Part shown: piece after piece, positions 1-10,901 of the stretch | How the letters are laid out: each line of letters begins with the position of its first letter | How positions within the stretch are numbered: the first letter of the stretch is position 1 | Assembly (NCBI RefSeq): GCF_000027005.1 | Contig: NC_012963.1 | Location: forward strand, 1,922,001-1,986,000 | Source: Komagataella phaffii GS115 | Taxonomy: Eukaryota; Ascomycota; Pichiomycetes; Pichiales; Pichiaceae | DNA: 64,000 bases | Direction: 5' to 3' | Made by a program: the position numbers and the translations under genes | Notes under the pieces: generated by a model | Seen by the model: the letters and a program-made list of their open reading frames with translations, nothing else | The model's database searches: none | What the model was told of the DNA's origin: nothing

Positions 1-459
1 TATAGTGGTTTGCTCAGGTAAAATCTTCATGGATGGCAAAAACTTGAGGGCATCATCGTTGGGGGTCGTTTGTGTTTGAATAAATAGGCTCCTCAAAAAA
101 GTCCTGTTGATAGGCACTATCTTTTGTCTATTTAATAGTCGTAGCATTGCTGTGTGTATTGTGATGGGATTGTAGAGGAAAAGAAAAATGAGAAACTAGC
201 ACCCTTTAGATAGTGCGCATTGGTTGGCATCTTAGTGGGGGAGGCCACAAGGAGAAAGCATCTTCTCCGCCTGGTCGTGGTGCTGACAAATAAATCGATC
301 ATTAACGGTACAGTCATCTTTATTATTTATAATATAATATCATAGATACTATGTTATAATTATAATTTAGAAAAGATAAAGTTTGACTAGCCGTTCCCCA
401 GAGGCTATATAAGGAAGGTGGTTAAGTCCTCCAGGTTTTACTGTTTCTTCCTTATTGCT
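1..459. other. 5' flank of the esterase gene
   Basis: No gene was recognised here. Positions about 318-375 are very AT-rich. A TATATAAG box lies at 406-413 on the plus strand, about 47 bases before the ATG at 460. The only open frame, a 61-codon minus frame at 132-317, resembles nothing and is treated as chance. Confidence 0.5.
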
Positions 460-1431
460 ATGACCTTGACGATTAACCCGAGTTTAAAGAACGTCTTAGA
501 AAACCAGAAGGGCGGCGCACCTGTGGAGAATGATCTTAAGGCGCTGAGAAAGCATGCTGACAAGATAGAGGAACACTACTACAAAGAGGTGATAACCAAA
601 CCATCTGACGTTGCAGGCATGCAATTTACTATCACTGCTCATGACGGAGATCAAATTGAGTGCCGTTTCTACTCTAAAGATGCTGATCCTAACCAAGTAA
701 GGACCAGTAAGCTACCGTGCATTATTCACTTCCATGGGGGTGGATACATAACCGGTGACGTTAGCCGTTACAGTCATTTGACCTCTCAATATGTCTCAGC
801 GACTGGCGTACCTGTTCTGAGTGTGGACTATAGACTGGCTCCAGAATATCCAGCTCCAATTCCTCAAGAAGATGGCTTTAGTGCGCTACAGTACCTTTAT
901 GAACATTGTGATAACCTAATGATTGATCCCAACAAGATTATTCTAATGGGAGATTCATCAGGCGCTGGGTTGGCTTTATCTGTGGCTGCATTGGCAGCAG
1001 AAAGGGGCATTCCAATAGCCAAGCAGATTCTCATTTATCCAATGTTGGACTCAAACAATACCGAAGAACCCGATTCTGAAGACCTTAAGGAGAAAAAACC
1101 TTATCTAACATGGACTCATAGAATGAACAAGCTGGCCTTTGATTCTCTTCTATCAGAAAAAGAAGAATATGAGCCATCATTATTCCCATTCAACGATCCT
1201 AATGTTGATTGGTCCAAATTTCCCAAAACTTATTTGGAAACCGTGACAGTTGACATCTTAAACGATGACGGCCGGCAGCTGCATAGAAATTTGACTGAGA
1301 ACAATGTACAAGTTGAATTTCATGAGTGGGAAGGACTTTGCCATGGCTTCGAACCTCTTCTTTGGACCGAGGAAAATGATCTACTTCAAAACATTTTAGA
1401 GAAGCGTTACCAAGCAATCCTGGATGTATAG
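460..1431 (+). CDS. HSL-type alpha/beta hydrolase (esterase/lipase)
   Basis: A 323-residue serine hydrolase of the hormone-sensitive-lipase family, expected to cleave carboxylic esters. The oxyanion-hole motif HGGGY starts at residue 92 and the nucleophile elbow GDSSG has its central Ser at 166. A late D-x-L-x-D-D stretch and a CHGF motif supply the likely Asp and His of the triad. The frame stays open upstream to a GTG at 418, but that lies just behind a TATATAAG box (406-413), so the first ATG at 460 is the credible start. The natural substrate cannot be told; fungal genomes carry several such enzymes for short-chain or steroid esters. The first residues are weakly hydrophobic, but no clear signal peptide is visible. 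Only 169 bases separate its stop from the URB1 start. Confidence 0.82.
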   Translation: MTLTINPSLKNVLENQKGGAPVENDLKALRKHADKIEEHYYKEVITKPSDVAGMQFTITAHDGDQIECRFYSKDADPNQVRTSKLPCIIHFHGGGYITGDVSRYSHLTSQYVSATGVPVLSVDYRLAPEYPAPIPQEDGFSALQYLYEHCDNLMIDPNKIILMGDSSGAGLALSVAALAAERGIPIAKQILIYPMLDSNNTEEPDSEDLKEKKPYLTWTHRMNKLAFDSLLSEKEEYEPSLFPFNDPNVDWSKFPKTYLETVTVDILNDDGRQLHRNLTENNVQVEFHEWEGLCHGFEPLLWTEENDLLQNILEKRYQAILDV

Positions 1432-1564
1432 ATAACGAATTATGATTGTATGAACTTGCGTGCACTCCCTGTAATACTGCTCCTTGAGATTTGAGGTCCC
1501 TTTTTTGGTTTCTTATCCCTATCTCATCTCTCAAATATTTCACGAAATAATTTTTCTCTCTATT

Positions 1565-1573
1565 AAAAATTTT
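1565..1573 (+). promoter_or_regulatory. RRPE-like core upstream of URB1
   Basis: AAAAATTTT matches the core of the ribosomal RNA processing element that controls ribosome-biogenesis genes in yeasts. A CTCATC (1523-1528) is close to a reversed PAC element. The stretch is only 28 bases from the ATG and the region is AT-rich, so chance is possible. Confidence 0.35.
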
Positions 1574-1600
1574 AAATCGATCCCTCTAACACTCTTCACC

Positions 1601-4600
1601 ATGTCAGCCCCTTTGAAGCCCTCTAGTGCCCAACTGGAAGTCACTCTAAAGGCAAAAAAACTGCTTGGTGACACCAAGTCAGATGTTCATTTTACTTCAT
1701 TCCTAGAGAAGAATGATAATTATGAAATACTAATCAACAACTGGGCTTACTACAGCTCTGTCAGGAACGACAATGAACTGATAGAGTTGTCAGAATTGTT
1801 GGACAAAATTCTGCAACGAGTCCAGTTTTTGGAACAAATAGACCTCTACAGAGTTATTGCATTACATTTGATCAAGTCGATGAACCACATTTATCCTATA
1901 TTTGAAACACTTAAGCCTACGTTAATTTCTCCAATACTTAGATTATTGACACACATTGTTGAGTTCAATGAGGGCTCTTTGGTTACCGAGTTCTCTGAAG
2001 CTTTCAACTTCAAGAATGAGCATTTGACCGAACTACTGGAGCCTTCTACAAAGAGAAAATACGTTGACTTCAAATCTACGACAAGATACAACATGATTCA
2101 GTTTTACATACAGCTATTGTCGAATGCTTCCAGTCATCTGAGAAAGGATCTGCTTCTTACCAACAAGTACATATTTAACAGGCTTTTGAAACATTTGGAA
2201 TTGGATGATGATGAGGTCGTTAAGGATTTTGTAGAATTCCTTCAAGACTATGTTGTGCACGAAGAATCTTTCAAGAAATCAACCAAGTTACAAATAATCA
2301 ACGAGCCCGTACTCTCCGTGTTGGCGAAATTACTGGACAGAGACGAAAACGTGTACGAATTTCTTCGTAGTTTTGCTAAAGGTGTCACTTTTCACGATGA
2401 TAAAGTCTGGGCCTGTGAACTTGGGGAGAACACTCTGAAGAGTGGTGGTGCCGAAGTGAAGTTTGAGGGTCATTCTTTTAAATTGTACAATAAAATGATT
2501 TACTATCTGGCAACCCAGCTTAAACCTTGGAAGGATGCGAAACAGCTAGCATTGTTTATTGAACTGGCGTCCCAGAATTACGAAATATTCTTGCCGTTCC
2601 AATATTTTGTGTCTACTCATATTGGGAACTTTTCACCCAAACTAACTTCTACCGCTATTGGGTTCACATTAATGCTGACCAAAATGTCGTACCTGAAACC
2701 ACCTAAGATCCCAGAAACCGCTACCTACAACACTAATGCTGAGTCATTATCCCTGCATATCGTTCCTCTATTGACGACCAAACAGTCTTTAATCAGAGGT
2801 TTGACTGACCCTTCAAATTTCATTAATTATCTGACACTTCAGTTGTTGAACTCTATCTTCCACAAGTATAGTACTGTTTTTGGTCAGTTGAGTTCCTCCA
2901 ACCTTCTGGTGGATTTCTCTGATCTGAGTAATACTATTATTGAAAGGATTCCTGATTTGAGCACAATTTTGGGATGTTTCAAAGCAATTGATCCCGACAA
3001 CGTTGATGAATTGTATCTACTGGCCTTGACGATGACTTTGGAAGGATATTTGAAATTTTTCCCTCAAATAACTGGCGAATTTGCTGTCAGTTTACCTCAG
3101 GAACTGTATTTACCACTGGTTGGAAGTTCTACACCAAACGTTGCAATCTTGGATCATTATTTGACATTGCAGACTCTATTGGATTCTTCATTTTCTTTGA
3201 AATGGTGGAATCCTATTGCAAGCAATGACCATTCGTTGTTTACACACCTGATCAGGTTATCATCTACCTCAGAAAGAGTTGGTCATGTGTTAGAAACGTT
3301 GACCCTTAACCACATCGTGTTTCAAGATTCAAGGAGTGACTCTAGCACAATCAAAATCAATCCCATATACCCATTGTTGAAGACTGTTTCACGTTTAACT
3401 GATCAAGTTTGCAAATTGCTGGACGAAACTATTGCCAGGAGTATCAAGACTCCCTACAAATACATTGACCTTTCCTTTTCCGTTACCAAACGTCAAATTT
3501 CACCATTTATTGTTACATTGTTGGAACAATGGAAGTTTGTCAAGATACCATCTGAAGAAACATTTACATGGCTATACACATTTTTGAACTATCTTGTTGT
3601 GAATGGAGAAGATCCTTCTGTACTGGAATATTTAATGACACATTTCAATGTACCCTTTGGAAAATGGCTCAAGAGGAAAAAATATTATATTGACGACTCT
3701 TCACCTGGTAGTAGAGTTCTGTTGAACAATATGAAGGGTGACTTTCAGATTCCTCCACCAAAGAATGATTTTGACGTAGTACAATTCTTTTACAAAATTT
3801 CTAATTTGGAGAAGACTAGCCCCAAAGTTAACGAGAGCATAGTGTTGATATTCAATAAGCTGGAGACATACTTGTTGGACAATCCCCAATCACTAGAAAG
3901 GATCACAAGTCGAAAGTTTTGGGGGCCATTGTTTGTCAGTGAGAAGCCCTTAGAATGGCAACTCTTTGTTAGCTTTTTGGTTAACGAACTGTTTCAAAAT
4001 TTCTGTACTAAAAACAATGCTCACCTATTCCAAGAGTATGGAAATCGGATTGCCAGCTTAATGCCTGAAGCTAAAGACAATGTGCTGGTAAAACTAGTTA
4101 CCTCAGCCCTCTGGTCTGTTGACAAAGATACACTGCTTAGTTTTCTGACTCCGTTTAGTGAAAAGGGAAGACATGAGATTGTCTTTGCTATATTGGATGA
4201 ATTAAGTTCAAGAGAAATTCAATTACCCTTTGAGATCTTACTTTTACTAGTCAACGAGCATTATGAATCTCATATCATTTCGTTCATAGGCTCGATTAAG
4301 CTGGATAAGAGTCAGTACGTTGCATTGTTGACCAAGTCAATCAGTTTCCATTGCAAGGAGATAACTAGGAAACTAATTATATACTCTTCATCTTTAGCAT
4401 TAAGCCAAGTTGATCAGCTCCCTCTATCGGACAAGATTTTCTTAGGTTCGATGTTGAACGACAGAGAGTTTGCTGATACAGTCATTGAAGAGTCTTTCCA
4501 CATGTTTGAAAAATCCAAATCTCTCCATTTCTTTGATTCGAAGATTGATGTCATTGACTTTTTGAATTTATTCAATCATGGTACCCCTTCTATAGAAAGA

Positions 4601-6451
4601 GATAGAATTGTGCTCTTGAAGGCACTGGACAACAAAAAGTTCAAATCTACTGAGAACTATATTTTCAGTGAAGCGTTTGCAAGTTTTGCCTATAGATCTG
4701 AAGTCAATCTGAAAGAAATGCAAACTTGGTTGGTCAACTCTTTCCTGTACATTACAAAAAAGGTTGCCGAAAATGACACGTTGGGTGAAAATTTTCTGGC
4801 CTTTCTTACTTCGTTCCAGGGACTATTTAGAAAATGGAATGTTTGGAAATTCATTCAACCTTCTATTTTGAATACACAGCTACAAGTGATACTTCAGCAC
4901 AAGCAATGGGTCAATAACAAAAATTTGTTAAAATATTGTGTTCTCCTGATCTCTGCGGGAGATAAGGATTCTGCTATCGAAGGCCTCAAATTACTGCAAA
5001 TTTTTACTAATAACGAGCTCATTGAACTATCAAACTTGACAGGTGACGAAGAGTCAAAATACTACTCTTCATTGATACTCTATAAATTGATTTCTTTGGA
5101 CTTGAAGACTGCGTCTACCAATGTTAGTGGGCTTTTGGAGCAGCTCCTCACATATTATCAAGGGTCCTTGAGGCCTTCTGACCTTTTCATCAAGGTAATA
5201 TTATCAGATTTAGAGTCCGTTATGGGAAAGTCTTGGTGTATTTTGGTTGATACTTGGGTGTACCTGCAAGAGTTCTCTTACGAACAAGACTATTCTCCTT
5301 TGATTTCGAAAGGTGAAAAAGATACAGTTTTGACACTTGATAAGAAAGTAGTCGAAGAATCTGTAGAGAATTTTGACCCTGAAATGTATCATTCGATTTT
5401 CTCTTTGAAGAATATCTCAGACTATGAGGAGTTTTATAACACAAGAATACTGTTGTGTAAGAGAGCAAGTGTTGATCCCGATAGAATAATCTATGACCCA
5501 GAAGTATTCAATCTGCTTCTTCTCAGCAATCCAGAATTGTTTAAAGACGACGATACGATCGAAGTGAAAAACATCGTCGAATCAGGAATTCTTCAATACG
5601 TTGTCCTATCACTAACCATTGATGAGGCATCTTGTAACAGGATTGCTCTCACCATTTTGAATGCCATCTATACTAGTTTGTCAGATGATATTGAATTACT
5701 GGAAAATAAAAAAGAGGGTGAAAAACTACCCAGAAAGGTTTATCCATTCAAGGACAGGTATCTTTTCAAGCTATATCTTGGAAAAATCTTAGCATCCTTC
5801 TTAAATTTTGGCGAAGACAGACCTTCCTCGTTCATTATCGGAGTCATTTCACAGTTTGTACCTGTTCTTGCTGACCCAACACATCCAGTTTTTGAAAAGG
5901 CATACAGGTATCTTTTGATTGGTCCTTGGTTTGTTTCAACCGAGATTCCTCTATTCAAATCAATCAGTTTACTGAAATTGGATGAATATCACAAGCTCTC
6001 TGTGGATGAGCAGAAATTATACTACGACCAACTGACTTGGTTACTGACTAGTTACCGCTACTCCATGACTTTGGACGACGACAATCTGAGAATGCTATCC
6101 CTGTCTGGTTTCTTCCCGTGGATAATGAACTTGATGAATTCTCCATACATCAGCTCCTCTATTCACTTACAGATTCAAGAGTTCATTTCTAAGGTGCTTC
6201 GTTTGACAACAACCAACGAAAATCTTGTCACCAGACACGGCATCCTTTCATGGCTAGAAGCTCTCCAATACACTCTTCGCAAAGAGTCCGGCAAGAATAC
6301 CGAAGAGGATTTGGTTAACAAATTCAACAGCATAAATGTAAGCCAGCTTGGTCTCCAGCTGGACCTCACAGTAACGAAAAGAACCAAACATTGGACGTAC
6401 GACAACTGGAACACAGCTATAAAAAGAATCTGTACAAGTTTCCTCCCATAA
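1601..6451 (+). CDS. URB1: Nucleolar pre-ribosomal protein Urb1/Npa1
   Basis: A 1616-residue, helical-repeat protein resembling Urb1 (Npa1), a nucleolar scaffold of very early 60S precursors that works with Npa2, Dbp6 and Rsa3 in S. cerevisiae. The match rests on overall size (yeast Urb1 is about 1760 residues), an N-terminal Npa1-like region (about residues 30-500, including the 'LTDPSNFINYLTLQLLNS' stretch) and the conserved C-terminal NopRA1-like segment near residues 1400-1590 with 'RHGILSWLEAL'. There are no catalytic motifs, as expected for a scaffold. The open frame extends 39 codons upstream to a TTG, but ATG 1601 in 'caccatgtc' is the first ATG. An AAAAATTTT stretch (1565-1573) and a near-PAC CTCATC (1523-1528) lie just upstream. 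Confidence 0.82.
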   Translation: MSAPLKPSSAQLEVTLKAKKLLGDTKSDVHFTSFLEKNDNYEILINNWAYYSSVRNDNELIELSELLDKILQRVQFLEQIDLYRVIALHLIKSMNHIYPIFETLKPTLISPILRLLTHIVEFNEGSLVTEFSEAFNFKNEHLTELLEPSTKRKYVDFKSTTRYNMIQFYIQLLSNASSHLRKDLLLTNKYIFNRLLKHLELDDDEVVKDFVEFLQDYVVHEESFKKSTKLQIINEPVLSVLAKLLDRDENVYEFLRSFAKGVTFHDDKVWACELGENTLKSGGAEVKFEGHSFKLYNKMIYYLATQLKPWKDAKQLALFIELASQNYEIFLPFQYFVSTHIGNFSPKLTSTAIGFTLMLTKMSYLKPPKIPETATYNTNAESLSLHIVPLLTTKQSLIRGLTDPSNFINYLTLQLLNSIFHKYSTVFGQLSSSNLLVDFSDLSNTIIERIPDLSTILGCFKAIDPDNVDELYLLALTMTLEGYLKFFPQITGEFAVSLPQELYLPLVGSSTPNVAILDHYLTLQTLLDSSFSLKWWNPIASNDHSLFTHLIRLSSTSERVGHVLETLTLNHIVFQDSRSDSSTIKINPIYPLLKTVSRLTDQVCKLLDETIARSIKTPYKYIDLSFSVTKRQISPFIVTLLEQWKFVKIPSEETFTWLYTFLNYLVVNGEDPSVLEYLMTHFNVPFGKWLKRKKYYIDDSSPGSRVLLNNMKGDFQIPPPKNDFDVVQFFYKISNLEKTSPKVNESIVLIFNKLETYLLDNPQSLERITSRKFWGPLFVSEKPLEWQLFVSFLVNELFQNFCTKNNAHLFQEYGNRIASLMPEAKDNVLVKLVTSALWSVDKDTLLSFLTPFSEKGRHEIVFAILDELSSREIQLPFEILLLLVNEHYESHIISFIGSIKLDKSQYVALLTKSISFHCKEITRKLIIYSSSLALSQVDQLPLSDKIFLGSMLNDREFADTVIEESFHMFEKSKSLHFFDSKIDVIDFLNLFNHGTPSIERDRIVLLKALDNKKFKSTENYIFSEAFASFAYRSEVNLKEMQTWLVNSFLYITKKVAENDTLGENFLAFLTSFQGLFRKWNVWKFIQPSILNTQLQVILQHKQWVNNKNLLKYCVLLISAGDKDSAIEGLKLLQIFTNNELIELSNLTGDEESKYYSSLILYKLISLDLKTASTNVSGLLEQLLTYYQGSLRPSDLFIKVILSDLESVMGKSWCILVDTWVYLQEFSYEQDYSPLISKGEKDTVLTLDKKVVEESVENFDPEMYHSIFSLKNISDYEEFYNTRILLCKRASVDPDRIIYDPEVFNLLLLSNPELFKDDDTIEVKNIVESGILQYVVLSLTIDEASCNRIALTILNAIYTSLSDDIELLENKKEGEKLPRKVYPFKDRYLFKLYLGKILASFLNFGEDRPSSFIIGVISQFVPVLADPTHPVFEKAYRYLLIGPWFVSTEIPLFKSISLLKLDEYHKLSVDEQKLYYDQLTWLLTSYRYSMTLDDDNLRMLSLSGFFPWIMNLMNSPYISSSIHLQIQEFISKVLRLTTTNENLVTRHGILSWLEALQYTLRKESGKNTEEDLVNKFNSINVSQLGLQLDLTVTKRTKHWTYDNWNTAIKRICTSFLP

Positions 6452-6595
6452 TAGGTATCTTATAAATTATCCATCCATTATACTAAAAAAACACTATTGT
6501 ACAAATTCCTATTTTACTCTAGAATGTATCATTCCACTCCGGCAACCTGGCCCATACTATACAATACAACATAATTCACCAGAACCTTTTATTTA

Positions 6596-7963
6596 TCACC
6601 TTTCCAATTCTTCATCTGGATTGTTCATGCTCTTCAAAAGAGAAACCATATCAATTCCATAGTAGTAGTTGTTACTTTTAGAAGAATTGGATTTGTTGCT
6701 GGGACTACTATAAAAATCTTCCAAGCAAGACGGAGAATTCCATATCTTTTTCATGATGTTGGCTGAATTAGGAGTTTTGAAAGGCGTTCTCACCAATCCT
6801 GACTTAGGTGTTGCTGTACCCGTACTTTGTTTTGCTGCTGTTAAAAAGTTGTTGTTGTTTCCTGAGACTCTGATTGTGGCTATCGGCGTCTTGGGCTCTA
6901 ATAACGGGCCTGTAACCGATGATTTTATCGGTGAGAGATCAAAGTTAGAGTTGCAACTGAAACTAGAGTTGAAAGATTGATTGGGAGTTTGATTCCTTTG
7001 GAAAGGTGGGGATAGTTGTGTTATAATGTTGCTACTCCCAGTGTTTGCAGAGGGCAAAGGAAAATTCTCAGTATTGGGAATCCAATTAATTAGTGGAGTA
7101 AACAGCTGAGGGGTGTTGTTATTTCCTGACGCTTCCGTTGACCTCCTTCTTTTTCTGGACGCTATCCTGTTGAGACCCTGTCTTGTTGGAGTGACGTGTT
7201 TCCTCTTCTCTTCATCTGGTATTTCATCCACCTCCTCTTCCTCTTCTTCTTCGTCCTCCTCTTCTTCAGATTCGGAATCTTCAGAATCCCTGTCAGTAAT
7301 AGATTCAAGTGGTTTAGCTTGGTACGGTTCGTGTAGCACAACCTCCAAGTCGATAATCTTCCCGTCCTTGGTTCTTAAAAACATGTATTCAAACCCATTT
7401 TGAATCTGCCAAAACGACCCCTTACCGTCTTTGGCACGTTCGGTTTTAATGAATGCTTTATTCAATGAGAGATTGTGCCTTATAGAGTTTTGCCAGCCAA
7501 CTTCTGACTTCTTATAGTACCTGAACGTGGACGAAATCCAATGGTAGATTTGAGCCAGAGTCAGCTTTCTACCTGGAGCTCGCAGGATGGCCATGCCGAT
7601 CAACGTAGCATAAGAATAAGGAGGCTTCTTTGTGAAATCTACAGAGTCATCTATCACTGGAGGCATTTGTTCTGGTGGAGGCAGCACGACTTCTTGGGGC
7701 ACCTTCAACTTTTTATTTCGTTTCAAAGAAACTGTCCCTTTGGACTCGCCCTTGGACATACTGGATGCTTTGCTTGCAGGCTGTGGTTTCTGTAAAGATT
7801 TGGAAGAAGCTGTTGTTGGCGGTGAAGATAAATCGGGAGATAAAAGCTTGGTACTGGTGATCTTCGAACCTTTGATTCTCTGTCCTGGAGGCGTCAAGCG
7901 ACCTGAAACGTCGTTGTATTTAGTTCTCTTTACCGACTTCGGTGGCGTGGTCAAGTTGTTCAT
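6596..7963 (-). CDS. HCM1: Forkhead transcription factor, Hcm1-like
   Basis: A 455-residue protein with one forkhead DNA-binding domain at about residues 112-196, starting [12 protein letters not shown] and containing the recognition-helix sequence [16 protein letters not shown]. No FHA domain precedes it, which separates it from Fkh1, Fkh2 and Fhl1 and points to Hcm1, the S-phase forkhead activator of chromosome-segregation and budding genes. The domain is followed by an acidic run (about residues 225-250, mostly Glu/Asp) and a low-complexity Ser/Thr/Asn-rich tail with several S/T-P sites, fitting CDK control. The N-terminus also carries repeated TPP/SPD sites. The open frame continues 49 codons upstream only through non-ATG codons, so ATG 7963 is used. 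Two ACGCGT boxes lie upstream, as expected for a G1/S-expressed gene. Confidence 0.78.
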   Translation of the reverse strand: MNNLTTPPKSVKRTKYNDVSGRLTPPGQRIKGSKITSTKLLSPDLSSPPTTASSKSLQKPQPASKASSMSKGESKGTVSLKRNKKLKVPQEVVLPPPEQMPPVIDDSVDFTKKPPYSYATLIGMAILRAPGRKLTLAQIYHWISSTFRYYKKSEVGWQNSIRHNLSLNKAFIKTERAKDGKGSFWQIQNGFEYMFLRTKDGKIIDLEVVLHEPYQAKPLESITDRDSEDSESEEEEDEEEEEEEVDEIPDEEKRKHVTPTRQGLNRIASRKRRRSTEASGNNNTPQLFTPLINWIPNTENFPLPSANTGSSNIITQLSPPFQRNQTPNQSFNSSFSCNSNFDLSPIKSSVTGPLLEPKTPIATIRVSGNNNNFLTAAKQSTGTATPKSGLVRTPFKTPNSANIMKKIWNSPSCLEDFYSSPSNKSNSSKSNNYYYGIDMVSLLKSMNNPDEELER

Positions 7964-8482
7964 CGCTTGAGTAAAGGAATCTTTAGCCAGTAAAGAAATA
8001 TTGATAGAAGACTTGGATAGAACACGAACGACGCGTAATTTTGGATGTTGGTTTGCTTTTGGGGGAGGGGGGACCTGAATCTTTTTTTTTCTCCTTTTAC
8101 AGAAACACAAAATGGGCGAGTTTTGTTTACTTTTGTAGCGCGTTTTTTTCTTCAGAAATTAGTGGACGTATCTTATCAGACAATAGGGAAGGTGAAACTG
8201 GAATTACGCGTCTCGAACGTGATGGAGCACGTGACAATATATCATTTCTATTGATGCATCTGTCACGCTGTTTTTACATAGAATGTTTTACCACTTTCAC
8301 TTCACGCTGTCCTTGAACCATTTTATGGTCGTTCAGTAGACAGAAAGCGAGCAGTACGCTCCTTCATACTAGGTGGAGGTCGCTTATTTCAATAACCCCT
8401 CAAGTCGCCTAACTTCTGACTTCTAACGTCTAGCATCTGGCACCTCACGTACACCACCTGCACCATTCTGAATGAATCGTTA
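7964..8482. other. Intergenic region between SET2 3' end and forkhead gene
   Basis: Holds the forkhead-gene promoter with its MCB and E-box sites and, at the right, the SET2 terminator region. Open frames on the plus strand here start at ATG but are short (at most about 91 codons), overlap the promoter and resemble nothing. Confidence 0.5.
8031..8211. promoter_or_regulatory. Two MCB boxes (ACGCGT) upstream of the forkhead gene
   Basis: Palindromic ACGCGT hexamers occur at 8031-8036 and 8206-8211, 68 and 243 bases upstream of the ATG. ACGCGT is the MBF-binding MCB element. A CACGTG E-box follows at 8228-8233. In S. cerevisiae HCM1 is a G1/S gene under MBF/SBF. Here the sites are seen and their function is inferred. 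Confidence 0.55.
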
Positions 8483-10681
<2,199 letters not shown>

Positions 10682-10901
10682 CTATGGTAATCAAGTAGTT
10701 TTTTAGATACTGAAAACTCTGAGCGCATTCTCGTTCGCTCCTGGAAGGTGAGTACGAGGTAATTAATCCTTGCGACCCTATGAATTAGGGGGGAGGGAAC
10801 GGAAGGCTTTTCTACTTTTGATTTACAAATAGTTTGATTTCAACATAACACTCTCAACCCAGTAAACTTTCACTGTACAAACAACGTCTTTATCTGGGGC
10901 A

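Noticed and set aside
132..317. 61-codon minus-strand frame at the left edge
   Set aside because: No recognisable sequence features, low complexity phenylalanine/serine run, and short; likely chance.
418..459. Upstream extension of the esterase frame to a GTG codon
   Set aside because: Yeast nuclear genes start at ATG, and the extension overlaps the bases just behind a TATA box.
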